NCBI GenBank assembly: GCA_964464375.1
Contig: CAYXFU010000014.1
Span: forward strand, 1 to 64,000
Length of the DNA: 64,000 bases
Direction: 5' to 3'
DNA from: CAIOZA01 sp964464375
GTDB lineage: Bacteria; Bacteroidota; Ignavibacteria; Kapaibacteriales; UBA2268
The position numbers and the translations under genes are program-made. Under the pieces are notes generated by a model, which was given only the letters and a program-made list of their open reading frames with translations, was not told where the DNA came from and made no database searches. Shown in pieces: positions 1 through 6,959 of this stretch (position 1 is its first letter; each line of letters opens with the position of its first letter).

Positions 1-113
1 GCTTCTATTTTTCAATAACTTACAGCTTCAGTAAAAAAAAGTGCGGAAAACAGGATAAACTTTCCTAACCATCGAAAACTCGAATTGAATAAGCAACTTG
101 TTTTGTTCAGTGC

Positions 114-344
114 TCATTTCCTTTTGGCTTCTAAACTATCCCTAATCTTTCTATAATCTTCAATGTTAACATTCCCCATACTGTCAAGCCGAGTCCCCTT
201 TGCTTTCAATGCGCTATCTTTTTTTATATAATCATTCTTTACACCATTAGCAAACTTATATGCTTCATTTAAATAATAACTAAAGAATGCTAAACTTGTA
301 AGGATTAACAAGGTTATTATTGCCTTTTTTTTTGTTATTCTCAT
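114..344 (-). CDS. Small single-pass membrane protein, unknown function
   Basis: This 76-residue protein is not recognised. It has a basic N-terminus (MRITKKK), one hydrophobic segment at about residues 8-24, and then a charged tail rich in Lys, Asp and Glu that should lie outside the membrane. The tail contains no cysteine and no visible motif. No strong ribosome binding site precedes the ATG. The next gene on the same strand also encodes a membrane protein and ends about 100 bases upstream, so the two could be co-transcribed, but nothing shows a shared role. Bases 1-113 hold no gene that I can see. Confidence 0.5.
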   Translation of the reverse strand: MRITKKKAIITLLILTSLAFFSYYLNEAYKFANGVKNDYIKKDSALKAKGTRLDSMGNVNIEDYRKIRDSLEAKRK

Positions 345-448
345 TGAAAAGTGTTGATTAATAGTAAAAAAATTTTTATGTTTCTAAGGATAAAGCACAT
401 TAAAACATTGCCATGACAATGTCTAGTTTTTGCTGTTTGATTAAGTTT

Positions 449-1099
449 TTATTTCTGCTTATCTGTACATATTACTTTAGGAAAGAAGTCTTCCTTAGTG
501 GTACTATAAACATATATTCTTGTCGAATCATTATCGTAACTCACAGTAATTGAATCGAGGTCTTTACCTCGAAAGTCTGGACTATAAATGTGCTTTTCAA
601 ATATCGAATTTTTTGCAAAAATTTCTAGACAAGGCGGAACTAAAACACCTGTGAATGAGCTTTGAATTCTTAAGTGTTCGTCTTCAAAATATATTTTATT
701 AACTGGGTCGATTAAATTGCCAAGTAGTGATATTACAGTAACAACACCCAAAATTGGTATAAACAAAATAACACCTGTCAATGTAGGTAAGAGCGAAAAG
801 AGTTTAAAATAAACCTTTTCCATTTTATTCATAATTGTCTTGTCAGTTACAAAGTTGAAAAACACACCTGTCAACAAAGCAATTATTACAAAAGTTCTAG
901 TTGTCCAAAGTCCACGAAGACCTACGCCAAATTGAGAATATGTAAAAACAATTGATAAAGCAACAAAAAGTGTCAAATAGTGAACATATTTTATAGTCTT
1001 AGAAACTTTTCTACTCAGTCGCCAAGCAACGAGTTTGTCCCAAAGAAAAATTCCGGAAGTATAAAGGAATAATAATGCTATTATCGATACTATCGCCAT
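449..1099 (-). CDS. Multi-pass membrane protein, unknown function
   Basis: The 216-residue protein has about four hydrophobic segments (roughly residues 2-20, 40-57, 68-85 and 102-128). A soluble C-terminal part of about 85 residues follows, with mixed charge and predicted beta character (near LRIQSSFTGVLVPPCLE and DSITVSYDNDSTRIYVYS). I do not recognise a family. The only cysteines are in the C-terminal part. The length and frame look intact, with a stop after a Lys-rich end. It may be an integral inner-membrane protein with a small cytoplasmic or periplasmic domain, but its function cannot be inferred from the sequence or neighbours. Confidence 0.6.
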   Translation of the reverse strand: MAIVSIIALLFLYTSGIFLWDKLVAWRLSRKVSKTIKYVHYLTLFVALSIVFTYSQFGVGLRGLWTTRTFVIIALLTGVFFNFVTDKTIMNKMEKVYFKLFSLLPTLTGVILFIPILGVVTVISLLGNLIDPVNKIYFEDEHLRIQSSFTGVLVPPCLEIFAKNSIFEKHIYSPDFRGKDLDSITVSYDNDSTRIYVYSTTKEDFFPKVICTDKQK

Positions 1100-1244
1100 T
1101 TTCGAATCGTTTTTATAATTACGGGTAACTCGTTTATTTACTAACCTAGCTAAATTTACTTAAAATCTTGCTAATATTTTCTTCATTCTATAGCATATAA
1201 TCATCGAGATTAATGCATTAATGTCAATATAAAATTTAGCACTA

Positions 1245-3617
1245 CTAGTCCTTTATACACCTGACTGAAAGCCCATGAAACTTGGGTTGATTATTCCTGA
1301 AGAATGTTGGTGAATCATAAGCCAGACTCCAGTACCATGCACGCGCAGAACTGAACTCTGTTGTGGTCCACATAAAGCCCTCGGCTTCTAATACTGACCA
1401 CTGAAAGAATGAGCGGTAACTACCGGGCAATCCGGTGAATCCGCTCTCATTTGTTGCTCCTGTATTAGGTCTCTGCCAGTGAGCAGTTCCTGTTTCTTTA
1501 AGCTTTCCGCCTGCAACATCATCACCGCCTAGATAGAGACAAAGTGCTATCATTTCCTGATCGCTGGGAATATGCCATCCATCAGGAGCCAAACCTCTAG
1601 GGTCAGTTACGGCATACCAGTTGTATAATTTGCCATAAACCTGACCTATAACAGGGGAATTATCATGATAGCACCATGCCCCGGTTGTAAGATTGCACCA
1701 TTCTGAGATTAAAGGAACCTCAGCAATCAAATCTCCGTTTCTGTAAGTTGAAACGTCTAAGTTCTTTAGCATCCACACTTGAGTTCCGATTCTAATTTCT
1801 TCGTAATTCCCACCGGTACAAATAAAGTCAACTCCATTGCTTTTCAATTTATTGGCAAATACTGAAACTTTTCCTGTTGAAGCACCTGCAGGCACTTTTA
1901 CAACGATAAGGGTGTCACTCCAGCTTGTATATACGATAGCATTCGCATTACTGAAAGTAACATAACCTGAATCTCTTTCAGAACCGAAGTCTGATCCTGA
2001 TATAGTAATAAAATGTCCGACCAAACCTGAAGTTGGCGAAATTGATGATATTTTAGGTTTAATTGTGAATAGAACGGCATTAGTTGTGTTTGATCCAATT
2101 GTAGCTAACATACTGCCTGTAGTAGTTCCCACAGGTACTTTCACTTTAATTAAAGTATCGCTCCAGTTTGTATATTCTGTTGCTTTAATACTTCCAAAAG
2201 AAACAAAATTAGATCCCTTAGTATCAGTAAAGCTAACTCCTTTTATTGCGATTTCATCGCCAATGTTTGCGGCTGTAGGAGAAATTGAAATTATACTCGG
2301 CAGAACGGTAAAAGCGGCTTCATTGCTCTTTATGTCCTCAATTGTAACCGAAACTATGCCGGATTTCGCGGCTGTAGGAACTTTGACAGCAATGGACTTA
2401 CAGCTCCACCCAGTATAGATTTCAGCTTTAACACCGTTAAATGAAACTTCCCCATTATTTTGAAAATCTCCAAATCCTGTTCCTGTAATTAATACTGTTG
2501 AATTAAGTCTTGCTGAATCCAGCATTAAGTACGATATATAAGGTATAAGGTAGAATTGAACATTATTGCTTGATAAATCATTGATATTGGCTTTAACTCT
2601 TCCTGACCTGGCTTTATCCGGCACAATTAAGGAGATCTCTGTGTCACTCCAGATTTTGTATTCAATAACAGGAGTAGAGCTGAAATAGACAAGACCGTTT
2701 CCCTGTTTACTGCCAAATTTTGTACCTTTCAAAACTACCAGATCGCCTACCTGTGCTGAGTCCGGTTGGATTGAGATAATATGTTGAATAACATTAAAGT
2801 TAAATTCATTACTTTTTATACCATTCACTGTTAGAAAAGCCATGCCTGATCTTGCCCCTTTCGGTACAGTAACACTAAGATAAGAGTCAGTCCATTGTGG
2901 ATATTCAATAGCTTTATCATTATTAAAGGAAAACTCACCGGATTTGACATTCCCGAAGCCGGAACCATAGACTGAAATATATTCAGTTATTCCTGCTGAT
3001 TTTGGATATATTTGTGAGATAAATGGAATGATACTAATATTAATATCGTTACTCTTGATTCCATTGACTGTAACTGACAGACTCCCAGACTGAGCACCTT
3101 TGGGAACAATAACCTTGATCAGCGTATCCGACCAGTTGTTAAACTCAACTGCATCTTTACCGATAAATGAGAGAATACTTTTGTCCTTAACATCACCGAA
3201 GTTGAAACCATTAATCGTTACCTCGTCTCCAATCCTTGCTGAAAGGGGATTAATATCAAGTATTTCAGGAGTATTATATTTAGGCAGGAAAAAATTTATA
3301 CTATCAATATGAGCGAGGTTAAAAATCAGTAGTCGTCCTGCATCAAGTATATTTAAATATTCAATACCGTTCTTATCCTTTTCAAATACTATAGACTCAA
3401 TGCTTCGAATATTAAATTTCTTGGACGTTGTGTCATTATAGAATATTTTCATCATGTATTTGCTTTTGAAAGCCTGAAATTTAATATCATTAATATCAGA
3501 AATGCTGTACTGTTTCACATCTCCGTTCGTAAGATAGAAGCTGACTTTGGGTATTTTCTGACCATATGCCGAAATTGATATTATTAGCATCAACAAATAC
3601 AGAAATGCTCTTTTCAT
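1245..3617 (-). CDS. Secreted protein with six IPT/TIG repeats and a C-terminal FISUMP domain
   Basis: The start is placed at the second Met of the frame (3617), because a GGAG sits 6 bases upstream and a signal peptide (MKRAFLYLLMLIISISAYG) begins there; a Met six codons earlier has neither. After the signal comes a short N-terminal module (SFYLTNGDVKQYSISDI...) that also opens the protein at 9439-10353. Six TIG/IPT-type immunoglobulin-like repeats of about 80 residues follow, each with a 'P.S...GD...I.G..FG' opening and a 'WSDT.I.V.VP' middle. The last ~180 residues are a FISUMP (Fibrobacter succinogenes major paralogous) domain with IGTQVWMLKNLDV, YGKLYNWYAV, APDGWHIPSD and LSVRCIKD. It is likely cell-surface or secreted and adhesive, but no ligand can be named. 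There is no T9SS sorting domain; the chain ends in the FISUMP motif. Confidence 0.85.
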   Translation of the reverse strand: MKRAFLYLLMLIISISAYGQKIPKVSFYLTNGDVKQYSISDINDIKFQAFKSKYMMKIFYNDTTSKKFNIRSIESIVFEKDKNGIEYLNILDAGRLLIFNLAHIDSINFFLPKYNTPEILDINPLSARIGDEVTINGFNFGDVKDKSILSFIGKDAVEFNNWSDTLIKVIVPKGAQSGSLSVTVNGIKSNDINISIIPFISQIYPKSAGITEYISVYGSGFGNVKSGEFSFNNDKAIEYPQWTDSYLSVTVPKGARSGMAFLTVNGIKSNEFNFNVIQHIISIQPDSAQVGDLVVLKGTKFGSKQGNGLVYFSSTPVIEYKIWSDTEISLIVPDKARSGRVKANINDLSSNNVQFYLIPYISYLMLDSARLNSTVLITGTGFGDFQNNGEVSFNGVKAEIYTGWSCKSIAVKVPTAAKSGIVSVTIEDIKSNEAAFTVLPSIISISPTAANIGDEIAIKGVSFTDTKGSNFVSFGSIKATEYTNWSDTLIKVKVPVGTTTGSMLATIGSNTTNAVLFTIKPKISSISPTSGLVGHFITISGSDFGSERDSGYVTFSNANAIVYTSWSDTLIVVKVPAGASTGKVSVFANKLKSNGVDFICTGGNYEEIRIGTQVWMLKNLDVSTYRNGDLIAEVPLISEWCNLTTGAWCYHDNSPVIGQVYGKLYNWYAVTDPRGLAPDGWHIPSDQEMIALCLYLGGDDVAGGKLKETGTAHWQRPNTGATNESGFTGLPGSYRSFFQWSVLEAEGFMWTTTEFSSARAWYWSLAYDSPTFFRNNQPKFHGLSVRCIKD

Positions 3618-3717
3618 ATTTACTCCGATTGACAATTAAATTCAAAGTTCCATTCACAAATTTTAAATGTGCCCGTTTTATCCTTTTTATCGATCCCGTG
3701 CTTAAGCATGGGGTTGA

Positions 3718-3957
3718 TTATAATTTCACAAACTTCCCAACTCGATCCCCAATCCAAACAAAATACATACCTGGAGCCAAACCGGAGATATCGATTCTAA
3801 CTTTTTCCCCTCCTTTCCAAGGAGGGGTGTCACGCAGTGACGGGGTGGTCTGTATTTCTCCAAGAACATTAAAGATTTTTATCTCGCTTTGTAAGGGCGA
3901 ACGGCCGTTCGCCCCTACGGATATTTCTATGAAATCGGATGCGGGATTTGGGTAACA
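3718..3957 (-). pseudogene. Orphan T9SS sorting-domain remnant (copy A)
   Basis: Read on the minus strand, this stretch encodes a complete T9SS type A sorting domain: YPNPASDFIEISVG, KIFNVLGEI, RIDISGLAPGMYFVW, GKFVKL, stop. It has no start codon and no cargo. It begins within a few bases of the TAG of the MNT gene (3963), and its frame is open into the end of that gene. It carries two in-frame palindromic inserts. Slot 1 encodes GANGRSPLQSE, from a palindrome with core GGCGAACGGCCGTTCGCC. Slot 2 encodes TTPSLRDTPPWKGGEK, from an accaccccgtcac...ggaggggaa element. I infer a decayed or dispersed copy rather than an expressed gene. Confidence 0.75.
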
Positions 3958-3962
3958 AGAAT

Positions 3963-4280
3963 CTAAATAACTCTAATTCCATCTCTTAAAATCTCCTTCA
4001 CGAAAAGATTATCGGGTGTGAAGTCTTGTGGAAGATAAGGTATTGCTGATATATCGGTGTCAACAGCAAAACGGGCATCGCGCAATTTATCTAAATCAAA
4101 GAATTGTACACCATCAAAATTCTTTGAAACGATTGCCAAGTCTATATCACTGTATTTATTCTGAGTACCCTTGGCATAAGAACCAAAAAGTATTGCTTGT
4201 TCTATATGAATATTAGATTTTTCCACTTCTGCAAAAAATCTATTCAACTTATCTATTATTTCTTTTGGGATTTCAGCCAT
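3963..4280 (-). CDS. MNT-type nucleotidyltransferase, probable antitoxin of a HEPN/MNT pair
   Basis: This is a 105-residue minimal nucleotidyltransferase. Residues from about 31 read ILFGSYAKGT then SDIDLAIV, which is an exact GS-x10-D-x-D signature of the DNA polymerase beta superfamily; a further acidic VDTDI lies downstream. In HEPN/MNT systems the MNT partner modifies or otherwise neutralises the HEPN protein. Here it lies downstream of the HEPN gene and overlaps it by 25 bases, which implies translational coupling. The length is typical for a stand-alone MNT. Its 3' end abuts orphan sorting domain A, so the terminal residues could have been altered by that junction. Confidence 0.85.
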   Translation of the reverse strand: MAEIPKEIIDKLNRFFAEVEKSNIHIEQAILFGSYAKGTQNKYSDIDLAIVSKNFDGVQFFDLDKLRDARFAVDTDISAIPYLPQDFTPDNLFVKEILRDGIRVI

Positions 4281-4645
4281 TGGAATATTTCTTTTGTTTT
4301 GTTATATCTTATTTCAGTATATTCTTTAGTGCAAAATTTCTTCAAAACTTCCTTATAATCAGGATAACGTGCTTCGATATTAAATTTATTCATTTCATCC
4401 AAAAAACGTAAGTCCTCTTCTGAAATTACAACTGAAGCGAGTTTTGATAATTTAACAAGATCGTGAATTTTAGGAGGAGATTCATGATTGGATTGAACAT
4501 ATAGTGCCTTAATTCCTTTTTCAAGAATAATATGACATATGAATAGACACCAAAGATAATGACAATTATTAAAGTTACTTTCAGTAACAATCAGATCATC
4601 TTCTGCAATATCAAACCAATACTTTATTTGTTCTTCAATTGTCAT
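4256..4645 (-). CDS. HEPN-domain protein, probable toxin partner of the MNT gene
   Basis: The 129-residue, helix-rich protein matches the HEPN pattern. It opens with YWFDIAEDDLIVTES, continues with CHIILEKGIKALYV and PPKIHDLVKLSKLA, and has FNIEARYPDY in the C-terminal half, as in the PF05168-type branch. HEPN proteins are commonly RNases or helical partners of MNT proteins. I do not see the RX4-6H motif of the ribonucleolytic HEPN toxins, so catalytic activity is uncertain. It is the first gene of a two-gene unit, and the MNT start lies inside its 3' end. Copies B and A of a T9SS sorting domain flank the pair as direct repeats. Confidence 0.82.
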   Translation of the reverse strand: MTIEEQIKYWFDIAEDDLIVTESNFNNCHYLWCLFICHIILEKGIKALYVQSNHESPPKIHDLVKLSKLASVVISEEDLRFLDEMNKFNIEARYPDYKEVLKKFCTKEYTEIRYNKTKEIFQWLKSQKK

Positions 4646-4707
4646 AATGAAAAATTACAAAATTCTCTATTAATAACAAAATACTTAAACCGCTTTAACA
4701 ATAAAAT

Positions 4708-4916
4708 TTACAGCTTCACAAACTTCCCAACTCGATCCCCAAATCTCACAAAATAGATGCCGGTAGCTAAGCCGGAGACATCGAACCTTACTTTTTCCCC
4801 TCCTTTCCAAGGAGGGGTGTCACGAAGTGACGGGGTGGTCTGTATTTCTCCCAGCAAATTATATACCCTCACTTCGCTTTGTAGGGGCGAACGGCCGTTC
4901 GACCCTACGGAGATTT
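4708..4916 (-). pseudogene. Orphan T9SS sorting-domain remnant (copy B), 5' truncated
   Basis: The minus strand encodes ISVGSNGRSPLQSE, VRVYNLLGEI, an inserted TTPSLRDTPPWKGGEK, RFDVSGLATGIYFVRF and GKFVKL, then a stop. The frame is closed by a TAA directly before ISVG, so the YPNPASD beginning is missing. The break lies just outside the palindrome that encodes slot 1. It is highly similar at the DNA level to copy A, and lies about 110 bases past the stop of the secreted protein at 5022-6794, whose own sorting domain is intact. It is probably a duplicated 3' end. Confidence 0.75.
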
Positions 4917-4924
4917 AATTTCCC

Positions 4925-4999
4925 AGTACGCTCCGATGGAGCTCTTGCTCGTTTTATTTTCCGTTTTCTACAAACAGGTCGCTACTCCGTAGCTGAATA
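4925..4999. repeat. Dispersed ~75-bp repeat with short palindromes (second copy near 37.3 kb)
   Basis: This stretch contains cgctccgatggagc, then ttctacaaacag, then cgctactccgtagctga. The same order with about 80% identity occurs at 37282-37357. It has two small hairpin cores: GCTCC-gat-GGAGC and GCTAC-tcc-GTAGC. It is non-coding on both strands and sits between a sorting-domain remnant and the 3' end of a secreted-protein gene. Confidence 0.65.
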
Positions 5000-5021
5000 C
5001 AACTCTACTACTTTACAGACT

Positions 5022-6794
5022 TTATAACTTTATAAACTTTTGAACTGACTCCCCAATCCTCACAAAATACATCCCCGGAGCTAAGCCGGAGACATCCAGC
5101 CTAACGCCCTCACCGCTCGCGGGGAGGGTTGGGGTGGGGTTAGGGGTGGTCTGTATTTCTCCCAATACATCAAATATTCTCACATCGCTTTGGTCGGACA
5201 CGGCACGCCGTGTCCCTACAGATAATTCAATGAAATCGGAAGCGGGATTGGGAGAAATTTCAAAGATTTTTTCAGATGTTTTCTCTTCTACATCAGTAAA
5301 GGGATTTAATTTTACAACCCATATATCACCATATCTTTTTTGCCTTGTTATTGCATCGCCATCATTTGATTGACTATAGCCCGATACTACGAATCCTCCA
5401 TTCTTCGATTCAATAATTGATGTTGTCCAATCTTCATCTTTTCCACCAAGGCATTTTTGCCACTGAATCTGTCCTTCATTGTTCAACTTAAGAACCCATC
5501 CATCAGTCAAGCCATGTAATCCAACAACATCACCATCATTTGATTCAATATCTCCTGTAATTATATATCCATTATCCTTAGTCTCTGCTATGGATTGAGC
5601 ATCGTCATACAAAGAACCACCAAAACATTTTTGCCATTGTATCTGACCAAATTTATTTAGTTTGGCAATCCAATAATCATAACCACCATGAAATCCTGAA
5701 ATATCACCCCCATTTAAACTTGCTGTAGCTGCAAAAATGTACCCACCATCTATTGTTTCTGATATTGTTGTATATCCACCACCACAAGAATAGCATTTCT
5801 GCCATTCGATTTGATCATCAAGATTAAATTTGATAACCCAATAATTATAATTGTCGTTAGAAATATTGCCGTTATTACCAGATAGATCTCCATCATTAGA
5901 ATTAGTGTAACCAGAAACTATAAATCCACCATCAGTAGTAATTGATATACAATTCAAATACTCATTCTTACTGCCACCTATACATTTTTGCCAGAGCAAT
6001 TTACCATTTGAATTTAATTTTACAATCCAACCCTCCATATTATAAATTCCATGACTTGTAATTACATCACCATCACTTGAATAAGTGCTACCAACAATCA
6101 AATAGTCGCCTTCATTTGTTTCTATTACACATTTTGCTTCATCACGTTGGCTACCACCCAGACACTTTTGCCAGATAATTCTGCCATAAGAATCAAACTT
6201 TACTATCCAAGCATCTTGCTTATTATGGTTTCCTAGAACATCACCATCATTTGATTCTGTAATTCCTACAGCAATAAAGTTACTATCCCTTGTTTGAATT
6301 ATTTTATATATCTCATCATATTGACTTCCACCAAAACACTTTTGCCAAATAATTTTACCGCTTGAATCTATTTTAATAATCAAAGCATCAATACCATTAT
6401 GTAAACCCTTTATATCACCATCAATAGAACCAGTTGCTCCTGCGAATAAATAACAGCCATCACTAGTTTCAATAATTGAATGAGCTTTATCAACATCTGT
6501 TCCACCATAGGACATCTGCCATGTTATTTTTCCATAAGCATTCAACTTAACAACCCAAACTTCTTCATCATAAGCTTTAGGATGGTTTCGGGTAACATCA
6601 CCATCATATGAGTTTGTTGACCCAGTTAATATAAATCCACTATCTTTAGTTTTAATAAATGAAGTGGCATATTCATTATATTTTCCGCCATAGCATTTTT
6701 GCCATTCGATAGGAGGTTGTGAGATTGCTAAATTATTAAATACTACACAATTAAATGTGAGAATTAAAGAGAGGATAGAAATTGTTTTCTTCAT
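5022..6794 (-). CDS. T9SS-exported protein with eight ~60-residue WQKCxGG repeats
   Basis: The 590-residue protein has a signal peptide (MKKTISILSLILTFNCVVFNNLAIS). Eight tandem units follow, each with a WQKC(Y/F/L/I)GG opening, a 'D....I.(E/Q)T.D.GFI..G.T.SNDGD' middle and a '.(D/Y)W(I/V)VKLN..G.I' end. They resemble the Asp-box/propeller-like repeats common in secreted FCB proteins. The last ~80 residues are a T9SS type A sorting domain (ISPNPASDFIELSVG ... SGLAPGMYFVRI). Slot 1 of that domain holds TRRAVSDQSD, encoded by a palindrome with arms GGACACGGC/GCCGTGTCC. Slot 2 holds TTPNPTPTLPASGEGVR, encoded by a GC-rich element also seen as non-coding DNA at 37.2 kb. The ligand and activity are unknown. 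Confidence 0.85.
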   Translation of the reverse strand: MKKTISILSLILTFNCVVFNNLAISQPPIEWQKCYGGKYNEYATSFIKTKDSGFILTGSTNSYDGDVTRNHPKAYDEEVWVVKLNAYGKITWQMSYGGTDVDKAHSIIETSDGCYLFAGATGSIDGDIKGLHNGIDALIIKIDSSGKIIWQKCFGGSQYDEIYKIIQTRDSNFIAVGITESNDGDVLGNHNKQDAWIVKFDSYGRIIWQKCLGGSQRDEAKCVIETNEGDYLIVGSTYSSDGDVITSHGIYNMEGWIVKLNSNGKLLWQKCIGGSKNEYLNCISITTDGGFIVSGYTNSNDGDLSGNNGNISNDNYNYWVIKFNLDDQIEWQKCYSCGGGYTTISETIDGGYIFAATASLNGGDISGFHGGYDYWIAKLNKFGQIQWQKCFGGSLYDDAQSIAETKDNGYIITGDIESNDGDVVGLHGLTDGWVLKLNNEGQIQWQKCLGGKDEDWTTSIIESKNGGFVVSGYSQSNDGDAITRQKRYGDIWVVKLNPFTDVEEKTSEKIFEISPNPASDFIELSVGTRRAVSDQSDVRIFDVLGEIQTTPNPTPTLPASGEGVRLDVSGLAPGMYFVRIGESVQKFIKL

Positions 6795-6883
6795 GATGTT
6801 TAACCCCTTTTTAGATTAATACAAATATAATTAAATTCCTTGTCATTTTTAATTAAATAACATGCTCTTATTATCACACTATT

Positions 6884-6916
6884 TTGGTATGAATTAATGA
6901 TTTTTATCTAAATTTG
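6884..6916 (+). promoter_or_regulatory. Candidate Bacteroidota-type promoter of the fused dehydrogenase gene
   Basis: A TTG (6884-6886) is followed 22 bases later by TAAATTTG (6909-6916). This matches the -33 TTG / -7 TAnnTTTG arrangement described for Bacteroidota sigma factors. The predicted start would lie about 35-40 bases before the ATG at 6960. TAAATTTG is frequent in this AT-rich DNA, so the support is modest. Confidence 0.35.
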
Positions 6917-6959
6917 TATTCTTGGAAATGGGTTTTATAAACATGAAATAGATAAAAAT

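Noticed and set aside
3566..3955. Plus-strand frame that includes FPPFQGGVSRSDGV-like peptides
   Set aside because: This is the antisense reading of a sorting domain with palindromic inserts; palindromes keep the opposite strand open.
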